Source: Liolophura sinensis (taxonomy: Eukaryota; Mollusca; Polyplacophora; Chitonida; Chitonidae). Taken from it: a stretch of 64,000 nucleotides of DNA. The stretch covers positions 19,319,850 through 19,383,849 of the forward strand of contig NC_088304.1 in NCBI RefSeq assembly GCF_032854445.1, written 5' to 3'. The notes under the pieces were generated by a model. That model searched no databases. It saw nothing but the letters and a program-made list of their open reading frames with translations, and had not been told where the DNA came from. The position numbers were made by a program, and so were the translations under genes. This document shows positions 22,658 to 34,715 of this stretch, piece after piece (the stretch's first letter is position 1; every line of letters begins with the position of its first letter).

Positions 22658-25307
22658 CTACGGGCGAGGTGTAATGCGGGACTCTGGGGAGGTGTGTGAC
22701 ACATTGACCAACGGCGACACGCATGTGCAGGCCACTTTTACTGGCTCCAAAACTCTGTTATACTGGTAATACAGGCCACCATTCTCGGTCACAGTACAGT
22801 AAGATGATCGTCGAAGTGCCCGGATGTAGTAATACACTGGCTTGCAGCGCATAGTGTCGTCTCTGGTCCCGTCTGTCTTGTACAGGAGACATTTGTGACA
22901 TTGACAGACCACCTCGGTGATAGTTTCTGGAATTCTGTCGGGGTCCCTGTGAGTGGTGTATGTCCAGGGGCAGAGAGAGCGTTCGTGCGAGTTAACTGGT
23001 CCCACACGCAGAACGCCACGATACCGCGGGCAAGACGCCTCTCTTCTCATTTCCGCTAAACCACGTCGGCGACCGGCTTGGTGGATGTTTAATCTGCTAT
23101 CGTTGTAGTTGAGTGGGTTAAGGTATTTGGATTCGTGAACGTCGTAGTTTCCAAGGGTTTCCTTCAGCCTGTCTAAATCTGGAGGCTCCTCGCACATTAT
23201 GGTGGTATGGACTACATCCCAAAACGGACACACCGTTAGCATTAACAACATACAGACGGATAGCACCTAATCAGAAACGAGAAAAGAAGCTTTTGTTATT
23301 CAGTTTGATATGTTTAATTGTTATTTGACCTGGAACTCATTCACTGACTACGAATTTGAAAGTTTGAAAATTGATATGGAATTTATGCCTGGAATATCCA
23401 TTGTCTGCCAGGCATCATTGAAAAATGATGACCGCTTCTCTCTTGTAAGTTACCGGCTTCTTATTTGTATAATTTCTTACATACCTTTGTCTTTGGGAGT
23501 TAGTGGTAAACGTTGTTTTGGAAATGGATCTTGCGATTATCGACTTGGAACGCCTTTTACGGACTACGAATGGTATATGAATGTCGGACATGACGCTTAT
23601 ATTTGACTAATGTTCCGTTTCATTTACGACTATTCCCATATGATTAGCCAAATGAACATCTATTCCAAGCGTCATGAAACGTACAATATTATGGAATCAG
23701 GAGCCGATTATGATCAATACTGGGATATTAGGAGGCCTAATACAATTATGTGTATTTTAGGGTATGAAGTCTTTTTTTTTGGCACCCATGCGGCCATCTT
23801 CCGTGTACAGATACATTCTTCGTATGAAAATAATGGTAATTGTCTAAACCGTGGGCAGGTATGGGTTTTGTGGATGAAAGTTTGAAATTCCTGGCAAGAT
23901 TTTCTCAGGTAGTGATGGAAAAAAAAAAAGGTGGCATTCCTATGTATACTCATTCCCGCTGCTGGAATTAGAACAGTCCAGATTTTGGAGGTTAACGTGC
24001 ATATATGCCCTGTTTATGTGTGGCCGCTTTCTCATATGCAGAGAAAGGTGGCCGCCAACGCTTTTTGGCCATAGAATGTTTGGGGCTGAATTACAGCGCT
24101 AATGTAGATCTTCGATGGATGGGAAGTCTCATTGGCTCGATTTTCCCTCCCAGCAAAGCAGTCAGAGGATACACAGTTAGGCTTTGGACAATTATTCCCG
24201 TATCATGTTTTATACTCTGTTTTAAGGTGTTCGCTTTCGTAAAGGTCACTGCCTATTCTCAATGCTAAAGAATACAATAAGCTCTGCACACATCGACATA
24301 TCCAACGCCCATAAGAGTATTGGTAAGAAATATACTTTTCCTAGTTTAACGTGTTAAAATGTATAAGTATGTTGTCACACACTCTTAAAACTGAAATGTT
24401 TTATATGAACTCAATAATGTTAAGTTTTAAATATTAGAAATTACGAAACATTTTAAGACACGGGTACTCTTATTTTACAGCCTTTGTAATTATTGTAATT
24501 AAATTGCATCGTTTTAACACATTTACGTTTTAAAAGTTTATGTGAAAATGTTTGCAGCGATGTGCGAATCATTTTTGCCGCGGTGGAAATAATTATCTCC
24601 GAGGTTGTCATATTTTCCCCTCTATGGATTTCCCGTCATAAAAAAATTGTTTTCTTTTTTTAAAAAAGGTAATTTTCCGTGTAAAAGAATATTTCATTAA
24701 TTGAAAAGGGATTGAAAAACTACAGTGTATTTGAAATTGTATGGCACGAATAAGCCATCGTAGATGTCCGCACTATTTCTTCACATGGAGTGAAGGCAAC
24801 AAGGTATACTGTTAAGTGTTTGAAAAAAATGGAGCTTTAAGTGTATCCCTTTTAGCTGAATCTCATTTAGCAGTCATATGTTGAGCTGACAGCTCAACAT
24901 AATTCATAATTATAATTTATAATTCCCCAACACATTGGCCAAGTCAAATACAACATCAAAAGAAAATATAGAAAAATGGGCATAGTTGATAACATTTTGA
25001 AAATCAGATTCATGTAAGAGAACTTGACATGTGAAAAAAATCATAAAATAACCCGCCGAAATAACACAACAGTCCTCTAATATGTATAAACATGAAGGCA
25101 TATTATACTGGCGGGCATGTTGACATTTAGGAATATATAGACAATTCAAGAATCGCAGCGGTGTTTTCTTTATACGAGTTGATTTCAAGACTACACACTT
25201 TGCGTTGACAAATGGTGGAGAAATGAACAAGAGAACAAATTAGACACATTATATTTAGATTTAGACACGTATCAAACCGTGCATTGCGTCAGCCTTACCT
25301 GCTTCAT
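22658..25307 (-). CDS. IL17-like: IL-17-like secreted cytokine, copy 3 (two exons)
   Basis: This is a diverged third member of the IL-17 cluster. Coding exon 1 is 25299-25307 (MKQ, strong donor CAG|GTAAGG). Exon 2 is 22658-23266 after the acceptor TTTCTGATTAG. The intron is phase 0 and about 2 kb long. The product has about 205 residues: signal peptide (VLSVCMLLMLTVCPF), a charged N-terminal part, SCPRYRGVLRVG, RSLCPWTYTTHRDPDRIP, VVCQCHKC, RCKPV, RRSSYC and VKVACTCVSPLV. These cysteines are those of the IL-17 knot. The long frame in exon 2 has no initiating ATG in its first codon, which supports the separate start exon. It is an immune cytokine by family. Confidence 0.9.
23515..23560 (+). 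repeat. Distant relative of the 72-bp unit
   Basis: TTTTGGAAATGGATCTTGCG followed by ATTATCGACTTGGAACG resembles the reverse complement of the 72-bp unit (TTTGCGATTATTGACCTGGG). It lies in the intron of IL-17-like gene 3. Confidence 0.35.
24878..24900. repeat. Perfect 23-bp palindrome
   Basis: ATGTTGAGCTG, one A, then CAGCTCAACAT form perfect 11-base arms. It lies in the long intron of IL-17-like gene 3. I cannot tell whether it is a binding site or a transposon end. Confidence 0.6.
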
Positions 25308-25376
25308 GATGGATACTGCTTTCAAATATCAAAGAGCTCTGAGTTGGGTTGTGATACATACAGTCTTCGTCCATTC

Positions 25377-25384
25377 CTTATATA
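25377..25384 (-). promoter_or_regulatory. TATA box of IL-17-like gene 3
   Basis: TATATAAG on the minus strand lies 70-77 bases before the ATG at 25307, close to the spacing in copies 1 and 2. Confidence 0.65.
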
Positions 25385-25399
25385 CACGATCCGCTAATG

Positions 25400-27055
25400 A
25401 GCATGCGCCGACCCTTCCCACTTTTTGCTGTCTTGTTGATGTCTTTAGATTGGGCTATTCCTAATTGCAGGGAATGTGCGGACTTTTCGTTGTCCGAGTT
25501 TAACCAGTGGCCGGTATTTTTGGCTAATTCATCGGTTAAGTCAGCTTTCTTAACAGTGTTGTGTGACCTTCCGGGTGGACAAAGTGATTTATAGGTCTTG
25601 TCTTCTCACACAACAGGTGTCATGGCGTTTACAATAACCATACATTGATCAGATTACGGACATTCACCACAGTTTTGCGCTCACAGCGTGTGAAGATGGC
25701 ACACAGGAGTGTGACCCCTTACTCTTTTTCAGCTACTTAGTGCAAAATCACCCATTGTCGAAAAAATAACCATGCAATAGGTCTATTTCGATGGGACATT
25801 TTTTCCCTCAGGACAAAGAGCAAAATTTTGTTCTTTTTGTGTGGAGTTGTTGTTGTAAACTGTGAAATGTTATTTTTAGTAACATAAATGAGAAGATTCT
25901 GAAACAGTTGAAATATGTAAATTTGGATTTTGCGAGATCTGAGCCATAAGCCCAAACAGCGGCTGCTGAAATATGTATTTTATAGCTTGAAGTCTAGGTC
26001 TTAATGTTTTATGTCAAGATTGTATAGGGAATCAATTGTTGAGTAATCTGTAGACACAATATCCCCTTGTCGTCTTTAATAAATAAATAAGTAAAAAATA
26101 ATGATCTTTCGTGTTTTGTCCTCACATAATTAAAATTATTTTATTTTAAAATTTAGGCGTATTTATACTTTATCCGCAAAATAATGTCAGGTAAACCATG
26201 GACATTTTGTGATATCTAGTTTGCGTCATTCATGACCACTACTTATGTGAAGATAGCAAGTTTCTGGTGTAAAATCCCCATGTAAAATACAACGAAAAAT
26301 TTATTTGCTTTGTCATTAGACCCGACGCAATTAAATTTATTCATGTACAGCTCACATGAGAGCCAAATCCACTTCGTTCTTTCCTACTGAATTGAATTGT
26401 TTTTAACTTTATACAGAACAGTTAAGAAATAGTTAACTACGTAATACTAATACAGAGATCTACTGTACCGCTTCCTGTCCATAGTAGTGATTAACCAGCA
26501 CGTGGGACAACCGAGCACAGATACCCGGATCTTTTTTTTTTCAGCCAATGACTTTAAGAAGGAAATGCAATTAAAGGTGTAATGCTTTACTACCATTTAT
26601 AAACATTTTTGGTCCTGTAGTGAGCGCACAATTGCGGATATCCAAGTAATTCGGGAGATTTTTCTTTACAGTCAATAATGTGGTGCAACATCAAGAAGAA
26701 GCGTGGTCGGAGACCCCCAGTCAAGGTCTACGATTATTTCCAAAATGATTTAGTCTGGAGATGATAGATAGAATACAGAAATTTAGAGCAGATTGTTGTT
26801 TACAACTGATGTGACGGTATCTTGTTAACACCAGAGTAATTTGGTTATTCCTATCTTGCTAACTAAAACTACCCAAGAGAGAATCAAACTCAGGCTATCC
26901 TATTTAGACAAAGGGACAGATATGTTTTCCCACGGTTGCTGTGCAGTAGTGGATACAGATCGGATTAGCAGGCATCACCTAATCAAGTTACCGTTCTCTT
27001 AATCCAACAGTTAAAATAATGCAGTAGCTCATGGACAGTGAAACTCTGTGTTGAA
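25400..27055. other. Intergenic, nothing recognised
   Basis: This is upstream DNA of IL-17-like gene 3, AT-rich, without recognised exons or repeats. Confidence 0.5.
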
Positions 27056-27059
27056 ATTT

Positions 27060-27336
27060 ATTTGGTTATTTATTTGATTGGTATTTTGCAACACACTCAG
27101 AAATGTTTCAATTTTACGGCGGAGGCCAGCATTATGATGGAAGGACACCGGACAGAGTGCAGGGGAAATGCACAACGATCCTCAATTTGCTGACAGGCCT
27201 TGCCACGTAACACTTGGTGAGGAAGCCATTTAGCGTGAATGAATTGGGCTTTAACTTAATTGGGCTTGCATTGGTATGACTCTCCCGAGTCATTGTGCTG
27301 CTCTGACACGCTAAGCACTTTACCACAGAGCCTAGA
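27060..27336 (-). mobile_element. SINE family 1, old diverged copy
   Basis: It opens with TTTATTTGATTGGTATTTTG and GGCCAGCATTATGATGG, and ends in a tRNA-like head remnant. Many substitutions indicate age. Confidence 0.7.
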
Positions 27337-27339
27337 GGT

Positions 27340-28155
27340 GAAATGGGATGTTTTTAAACAGTATACGGTACACAGTATTATTTATATCCGACTTTTGGCT
27401 TAATTGATTCTTAATGGCTTTTTAACGAGAGCTACAAATATTACTATACGCTCATAATCTATCCACGCCGAACGTATATATATTAATCTGGGAAATTAAG
27501 TAAGGAAAACACGGGCTACGGCAGGAAAATAAATAATGAGTTACCTCATATTACACACAAACCTACCATATACAGTCATGTACCAGTTACAGCTGCTCAG
27601 AAATAAACTGCAGTAGTAATATTGTCTTTCAAAGTGACCACATCTTGTATGATTTGTAATGCTATAGGCTATTTTGTCTCTTTAAATACACACAGGTGTG
27701 TTTAACATTGAGTTGCACCCATCCAGGTGTAAATGATGCTGTGTTGGAGAATAATGAAATGTTTAAGAACATCTGTAGCTCAAACTTTTCGTTTGTCGCA
27801 TGAAGGACAAGACTGGTCAATTGGGCAGACGTTGAGCAACTTGTTCCTCGCAATCAGATTTAATGAAAATAATCAAATTTGACTTGTCTCATCATTTCTG
27901 TTCATCTGTTTTACTTGTAGTTGCAATGTGAGTACTTTTACCATGTGTACAACAATATTCCCTGGGTAACATTTTCTCTTGAGAGATTTTTTATTCAGGA
28001 CAACGGTTGATAGAAGACATTCGCATTTTAATGCAATCAGGGTATTACATTTAATTCTGTATGTACAACTTTGGGATGCTGTGGCAAAAAATTTTTGCCC
28101 AAGGGGCAAAGGTGTACTTCAAAGAGCTATTGATATCCACCCCTCTTATTGCGTG
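27340..28155. other. Intergenic, nothing recognised
   Basis: No motif-bearing open frame and no recognised repeat family is seen here. Confidence 0.5.
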
Positions 28156-28160
28156 TCTTG

Positions 28161-28212
28161 GAGCGAACTGTGGCTGAGAAGGCACAGGAGATGCAGGTTC
28201 AAATCCAACCTC
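28161..28212 (+). mobile_element. tRNA-like SINE head fragment
   Basis: TGTGGCTGAGAAGGCA followed by GCAGGTTCAAATCCAACC looks like A and B boxes of a tRNA-derived SINE. A body of another family may follow to about 28430. Confidence 0.35.
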
Positions 28213-28619
28213 AAATCAGGGAACTTTCAAGATTCTCTCAATTTCATTTTTCATGAGCTTTGGTGGCAAGCGAATAGTGGTGAGTAAAGATCTGCTGACC
28301 CAGTGATACTTTCGCTGGGAATCACTTGTCTTTCAACCCTATGGTTTACACCAGGGTTGCGCTCAGTGCATGAAAGAAGATGTACGCAACAAGTTAAAGA
28401 GTAACTCGCTAAAAGTTGGTGTTTGACACCAGACGGCACCGTTTGACATGTGAAATAGTGGCCAATACGCGGACAAAGTTAGGTAGGTAACTCTGGGTAT
28501 TCCATTTTCCCCTACCCAGGAGAATGGCACGTTATACAGATTCTGTGAAGTTAGCGTCTTAATTTAGTCACCGATTTGATTAGATTTTATTGATTTTTAT
28601 CCCCGTATATATATTTCAC

Positions 28620-28690
28620 TTGCCAAGGCAGGGTTTGAACCCAGGAACTGAACACGTGGTTCTTAACAACTTGGCTATTATCCGCTCCTC
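28620..28690 (-). mobile_element. tRNA-like SINE head fragment
   Basis: The minus strand reads ATAGCCAAGTTGTTAAGAACC and CTGGGTTCAAACCCTG, a leucine-tRNA-like A and B box pair. There is no full cloverleaf, so I do not call a tRNA gene. Confidence 0.4.
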
Positions 28691-29015
28691 ATTTAGACAA
28701 GAAATGGGTATGTAGTTATCGGTAACGCCAGTGAAATTCAATGAAACAAGGATATTTTGTAAATTGAAAAATCTGGCACTCCAGTATGTAAAGCCATCGT
28801 TACATGTAGGCCTACCATGCAGAGATGCACAGCAGTTGGCCACATTCCTGCCTATCAACGTGTATCTCAAAGAGAGGCTACTAACCTCTATTGCATTGTA
28901 ACGATGCATTGTGATGTCTGAATCAGTTTTCTTTAAAGCATCTGAGGCATTTGCCAACCATCATGCTGGAGGTGTATTTTGCTACGCCCAGCACCTGTTG
29001 ACGCTGGCCATTATA

Positions 29016-29256
29016 TTTATTTATTTATTTGATTGGTGTTTTACGACGTACTCAAGAATATTTCACTTATACGACGGCGGCCAGCATTATGGTGGGAGGA
29101 AACCGGGCAGAGCCCGGGGGAAACCCCCGACCATCCGCAGGTTGCCGACAGACCTTCCCACTTACGGCCGGAGAGGAAGCCAGCATGGGCTGCACTTGAA
29201 CCCACAGCGACCGCATTGGTGAGAGGCTTCTGGGTCATTACGCTGCGCTATCGCGC
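29016..29256 (-). mobile_element. SINE family 1 with 12-bp target duplication
   Basis: This young-looking copy lacks only the first bases of the tRNA-like head. It is flanked by exact 12-bp direct repeats CTGGCCATTATA at 29004-29015 and 29257-29268. That proves insertion by target-primed reverse transcription and fixes the element's ends. Confidence 0.92.
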
Positions 29257-29374
29257 CTGGCCATTATACATGAAGAACAAACACAGTTGATATGTCCACA
29301 TTCTCATACAGAACGCCACTGGGTATTTAACACTTGCGTTATAAACCTGGTTTTGACATTTTCGGATCCCACAC

Positions 29375-29487
29375 TATCTTATAGGTCGTCGGCGTCCTCC
29401 GCCACCCGTAAGACTGGCAAGCCGTCATGTAAATGGAAGATTCTTAACTAAGTTATGGCAATAAACACCAATCATTCAATCAATCCT
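29375..29487 (+). mobile_element. SINE 3' part, another subfamily
   Basis: CCGCCACCCGTAAGACTGGC, AAATGGAAGATTCTTAACTA and CAATAAACACCAATCATTC are related to, but distinct from, the tail of SINE family 1. Confidence 0.5.
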
Positions 29488-29920
29488 ATACGTCCGTACA
29501 CTATGATGCAATAGTGAATACGGTGCATACATGGCTTGTGGTTACGAAGGTTACGAAGGACTGTTGGGAGAATCACCCACAAGTAGATCTTGCAGTAGGA
29601 TATACAAGCATACCTTTGGTAGGCATATATATATATTTTGTGTCATCCATATGTACAATTTATTCAAACACAAAACTGCCATTTAAACTTAGGTGACACG
29701 TTATTCTGTATATTTTCTAATAAGATTCAAATAGCCTCAATGACCCTATCAAAAGCATTTTTATGTTGATTTGACGCTGAATTATGAAAACAGTCTCAGA
29801 TATGTCCACCGTTCATGCTGTAGGACGGACTTTGTATGATTTGGTCACCGAATAATTGTTGTAGGTGCATTAGCCCCCAAAGGTAGAATTTACCATATTT
29901 TCTTGTCTATATTTTAATTA

Positions 29921-30140
29921 GGTGCAAACTAGCAGTACAGAAATTTATAGTGCATCAGAAACCTAAATTGTCTGTATTGCAGTATGACCCAATCAGTGCT
30001 CCTTCACTCTTCAATTCAGGCAATTGGGTCCAAGACTTGCCCTTTAACTGAAGAGTGAAGAAGCATTGATTGGAGATGCTGCCATAAAGACATTTTAGGT
30101 TGTTCATGCATTATAAATGTCTTCATTGTTAGTTTGCACC
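29921..30140. mobile_element. Hairpin MITE flanked by TA
   Basis: The element begins GGTGCAAACTAG and ends with the inverse (AGTTTGCACC), with TA on each side, as expected for Tc1/mariner-type insertion. Nearly the whole length folds back: the arms of about 105 bases pair with perhaps 80% identity around a centre near 30030. It has no coding capacity. Confidence 0.8.
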
Positions 30141-30149
30141 TACATTTGG

Positions 30150-30900
30150 TTAAAATATATCAGAATTTTGTCTGTTTCGGAGAGAACTGAAAACTTTTTT
30201 GCCGATGTTACTTCCTTCCTCCCACCACCCGGAACTTACCAAGGTAACAACATGCTATGACTTCACTCCCAGCAACCACAGGTCAAACAAATGGGGGTCA
30301 TGCTAAGTTGATTTTTTGATATGTTATGTTCTAGAGAAAAGTGCGAACTATATATGATGATATGGCGCGAAAGTTAGGGGACATATATTTTTGAGGTGGA
30401 CAAATTTGCTACATAAATAGTATGGAAAATCAATGCGCTCCTGTGACCTATTGGAAGTGACCAGAGGCTTATTTCGTTTTGGAGTGCAAATTATCTCAAC
30501 CAAAAATACGCCGAGGGAACTGTTTTATGTCGTTTCTATAGTTGTCAGTAGCTATACCTGGGGCGCGAACTGTGTATCTGGTATGGAGTCAGTGACGGAG
30601 CCCCGCATTCCAGGTTTTTATGTTACACTCCCTAGAATGGACCCTGATTTATCGTGTATAAGACTCTTGAATGAGTGAATGAATGGCCGTGGATGTCTTA
30701 GTGGGTGGAGTGGGGCACCCTGGTTGTCGTACCAGTTCCTTATCCGATTAGCTTTAATCTGACAAAGGCATTTTGTCACGTTAGTGGTAAAGACATGCTC
30801 AAGTAGCTGCCATCAGTATGAGCACAACTTACATTTCTCTGTACATTTCGGCATTTTTTCTCTTCTCAAAAACATCTTTGTTTACACGAAAAAATTTAAT
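30150..30900. other. Intergenic, nothing recognised
   Basis: Short open frames lack motifs, and I see no repeats of note. Confidence 0.5.
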
Positions 30901-30908
30901 ATAAGAAT

Positions 30909-30969
30909 CGAATATTCTTGAGTACGGCGTAAAACACCAAATAAATAAATAAATAAATAAATAAATAAA
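30909..30969 (+). mobile_element. SINE family 1, 3' end only
   Basis: GAATATTCTTGAGTACGGCG followed by TAAAACACC and (AAATA)n; severely 5'-truncated. Confidence 0.8.
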
Positions 30970-31624
30970 ACAAGAAACGAATTTCATGCAAGCTAATATT
31001 TTAGAAATATTCTTTATATAGATACTCTATTTATTCCTTGTCTTTGACTTTATGCGAGAACGATGTTTTGCTAATAAAAACCTGTGGTATGTACATGTAG
31101 GCCCTATGCCCATGTATGAAGCCTGTATGTTGCAACAGCCTGTTTTTAGTAGGCCTACTCGCAGTAGCCGTACATTGTGACACGTGTGGCCGTAAATGCA
31201 AAGTGCGGTCTGAATAAACTACTGACACGTATGGATATCGCCAAAAAAAGAACAGAAATAAGCCGTAAGCAAAGGTAGAGTGTAGATTTTGTTTCTAAAA
31301 AAATGAGAACACGCTTCATTCGCCCAACACTCATGATGATGTACGCAAAGGCCGTATGCCGTCAAGCCACTCCCCGTGCCAACAGTACTCGTCAGCCAAC
31401 ATCCACGAGGTGAACGGAAGTACATCCACCAGGAGAACGGACATCCATCAGAAGGACGGTGTTGTGCGCATGACCACACATTTGGCGCGAAATCCAAAGT
31501 AGTGGGATATAGTTACACTTTTGTGTTCACTAAAAAGACATACCGATTATATCACTGTATATCTCATACCATTAACTTAAATCTTATTTACTACAGCGCT
31601 TCTCCAAATTATTGAACTATCGCC

Positions 31625-31713
31625 GACAGATGATGAATAAGACAAGGTATCTTATAAATTATCGGTATAAATTATCGATCTAACGAAGACAGATGATGAA
31701 TAAGACAAGGTAT
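31625..31713 (+). repeat. 26-bp direct repeat, 63 bases apart
   Basis: The string beginning GACAGATGATGAATAAGACA (26 identical bases) occurs at 31625-31650 and 31688-31713. It looks like a local tandem duplication. The surrounding 30975-31830 shows nothing else. Confidence 0.75.
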
Positions 31714-31839
31714 TCTATATCTCGAGAATGCAACAGCCCACGGCCTCTCCAGACCCGTTTTCCCGACATGGGGTTCATAAGCCTATAGGACTATACAATA
31801 TACAGGTACTTGGTATCGGGTGGTTTTCCACCGGCACCA

Positions 31840-33185
31840 ATATAAAATGTGTCTAATTTACCTTAATACAGGTATAAAGTACAACATCCACGAGGAGGAC
31901 GATGGCTAATTTAACTTCCTGCAGGTATAAGGTACAACATCCACGAAAAGGACGGTGATTAATTTACCACCCTGTAGGTATAAGGTACAACATCCACGAG
32001 GAGGACGGTGATTATTTTACCTCCCGGTAGGTATAAGGTACAACATCCACGAGGAGAACAGTGGCTAATTTACCTCCCTGTAGATATAAGGTACAACATC
32101 CACGAGGAGGACGGTGACCAATTTACCTTCCTGCAGGTATAAAGTACAACATCCATGAGGAGGACGGTGGCTAATTTTCCTTCCTGCAGGTATAAGGTAC
32201 AACATCCATGCTGAGGACGGTGGCTAATTTACCTTCCTGCAGATGTAAAGTACAACATCCACGCGGAGGACGGTGGCTAGTTTACCTTCCTATAGGTATA
32301 AAATACAACATCCATGAGGAGGACGGTGGCTAGTTTACCTTCCCGCAGGTATCAGGTACAACATCCACGAGGAGGACGGTGGCTAATTTTCCTTCCTGCA
32401 GGTATCCGGTACAACATCGACGAGGAGGACGGTGGCTAATTTACCTTCCTGCAGGTATTAGGTACAAAATCCACGAGGAGGACAATGGCTAATTTACCTT
32501 CCTGCAGGCATAAGGTACAACATCAATGAGGAGGACAGTGGTTAATTTACCTTCCTGCAGGCAAAAAGTACAGCATTAACTAGGAGGACGGTGGCTAATT
32601 TACCTTCTTGCAGGTATCAGGTACAAAATCCACGAGGAGGGCGGTGGCTAATTTACCTTCCTGCACGTGTCAGGTACAACATCGACGAGGAGGACGGTGG
32701 CTAATTTAACTTCCTACTGGTATAAGATACAACATCCACGAGGAGGACGGTGGCTAATTTACCTTCCTGCAGGTATCATGTACAACATCCATGAGGAGGA
32801 CGGTGGCTAATTTACTTTCCTGCAGGTATCAGGTACAACATCGACGAGGAGGACGGTGGCTAATTTAACTTCCTACTGGTATAAAGTACAACATCCACGA
32901 GGAGGACGGTGGCTAATTTACCTTCCTGCAGGTATCATGTACAACATCCATGAGGAGGACGGTGGCTAATTTACCTTCCTGTGGGTATAAGGCGCAATAT
33001 CCAAGGGGAGGACGGTGGCTGATTATCTTCCTATAGGTATAAAGTACAACATCCACGAGGAGGACGGTGGCTAAGATACCTGCCTACAGGTATAAAGTAC
33101 AACATCCATGAGGAGGACGGTGGCTAAGTTACCTGCCTACAGGTATAAGGTACAACATCCATGAGGAGGACGGTTCCATCCAGCA
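31840..33185 (+). repeat. 53-bp minisatellite array A, about 25 copies
   Basis: The unit is GGTATAAGGTACAACATCCA, CGAGGAGGACGGTGGCTAAT, TTACCTTCCTGCA, with a 53-base period measured between successive ACAACATCC strings. Copies differ by scattered substitutions. Near 33.0 kb the GCTAATTTACC part drifts to GCTAAGTTACC. The same unit forms array B at 42945-45310 in the opposite orientation. Confidence 0.95.
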
Positions 33186-33584
33186 TGCATTGGTGATCGG
33201 GATATATTTGTTTGCCCAAGTTGCACGGTAAGTTCCACTAGAAAACATGTCATTGCTAAAACTGCTAAAAAACCGTCTTTGACGTGTCTCTACATAACGT
33301 GAGGTTTGGACACTTACGTCTGGCATAAGATACACAATCTTTTAAAACAAGCCTCTAAAGGGCATGATTTCCTGCAAACAAATTACCTTTAGTTTGTCAA
33401 AGCCTTTATTTATGATTATTTTGTGTATTTATATATGTGGTAAAAGTGAAATAAATTGGATATTAAAAAGCAAGGTGCATGACAACGTTCATTATGTATT
33501 ATATTTTAATGACCATATCTATGTGTCTGTTTTTAGAAACACCAATCCCCAGCAAAGCTTTGATTTGGGGAAAATGGACGACTA

Positions 33585-34437
33585 TGTTATATCTGCAAGA
33601 AAGCATACAATGGAAGGTATGTGGTGTAAATTATGGGATATTCTTATAAATATTCCTAGCTTTTTTACGGCGAGCCATTGTTGTTTGGCAACATTCCTTT
33701 CTGAATGAATTTTATTACACTGATTACTGAGATATCAATTCTTTAAGCAAAACAGATATCGTTGGTGAAGTGAGTGGATATTCACAGTTATGGAGCTGAT
33801 TATTGATGTTTGCTCTTCAGGACATATTAGCAATGTAAAGCCTGTGCAGAGTGGTTTCACCCAGACTATACGGACGACAATGAAGACGACAACCCTACCA
33901 ATTTCATCTGCGATACCTGTCTGGTAACTATACTTGCTTTATAAACTCATGCATGAATATAATTTATAAAAATTTTCTCCCCATCCACCAATATCGCCAA
34001 TGCCAAAAGAAACATTGCATTCCACTTTTCGTTATTTAAAGTTTCTACCTTTTCATCACAATCTACCTAAAAAACCAAGACAGACGAGGAAGATCGGTAA
34101 ATCTGCAGTAGTACAAGTATGTATACATTCAATGGTTCACTTACTTTCCTGCGCATTACTGTATGGAACTCTAATTCTGTTTTCTCATATATTTCATAAT
34201 TTTATTAGGGAACCTTCCTCCATACATGCGTTGACTGTAATTGAGACCTTCACAACACATGCAAAGCATTTCCAACTAATTCGTAGTGAGGAAAAATATG
34301 CACAATATAACAGATGACAAAGAACAAAGTTGCATATTGCAGGAATTTTTTGACATTTTTATGTTTGTTACACAGGTGCCCTGTAAAGCAGGAGATGACA
34401 AAATAGCATCATATGAGCTACACGAAGGGCTCCCACA
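33585..34437 (+). other. Possible PHD-like zinc-finger exons, uncertain
   Basis: Two short segments read like halves of a PHD finger: LCYICKKAYNGR ending at a GTATGT donor (33616), and CKACAEWFHPDY then FICDTCL at 33831-33923 before GTAACT. Together they supply Cys-x2-Cys, Cys-x2-Cys-x4-His and Cys-x2-Cys. Joined by the best splice sites, the frame meets a stop codon just before QCKAC, and another stop lies before the first segment. It may be a decayed exon pair or a wrong splice guess. Possible following exons are TRKIGKSAVVQ (up to the GTATGT near 34117) and 34376-34437 (VPCKAGDDKIASYELHEGLP). They join in phase 0 and could lead to the gene at 35118. Confidence 0.3.
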
Positions 34438-34462
34438 GTAAGGATAATATTATTAGTACACG

Positions 34463-34698
34463 TAGCGCAACGCAATGATCCAGAAGCCTTTCACCAATGT
34501 GGGGTCGCTGTGAGTTTAAGTCCAGCTCATGCTGGCTTCCTCTCTGGCCATACGTGGGAAGGTCTGTCAGCAGCCTGCGGATGGTCGTGGGTTTTCCCCC
34601 GGGCTTTGCCCGGTTTCCTCCCACCATAATACTGTCATATAAGTTAAATATTATTGAATACGGCGTAAAACACCAATCAAATAAATAAATAAATAAAT
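34463..34698 (+). mobile_element. SINE family 1 with target duplication
   Basis: It runs from within the tRNA-like head to the (AAATA)n tail. The flanks ATTAGTACACG (34452-34462) and ATTACTACACG (34699-34709) differ at one base, so this insertion is older than the one at 29016. Confidence 0.85.
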
Positions 34699-34715
34699 AT
34701 TACTACACGCGGATT

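Noticed and set aside
28620-28690. Possible tRNA gene
   Set aside because: A and B boxes are present, but I cannot build a full cloverleaf with an acceptor stem. It fits a SINE head better.
33364-33708. 114-codon plus-strand frame as a protein
   Set aside because: Its start is low-complexity hydrophobic translation of AT-rich DNA. Only the later part near 33540-33616 has splice-like borders, and in another frame.
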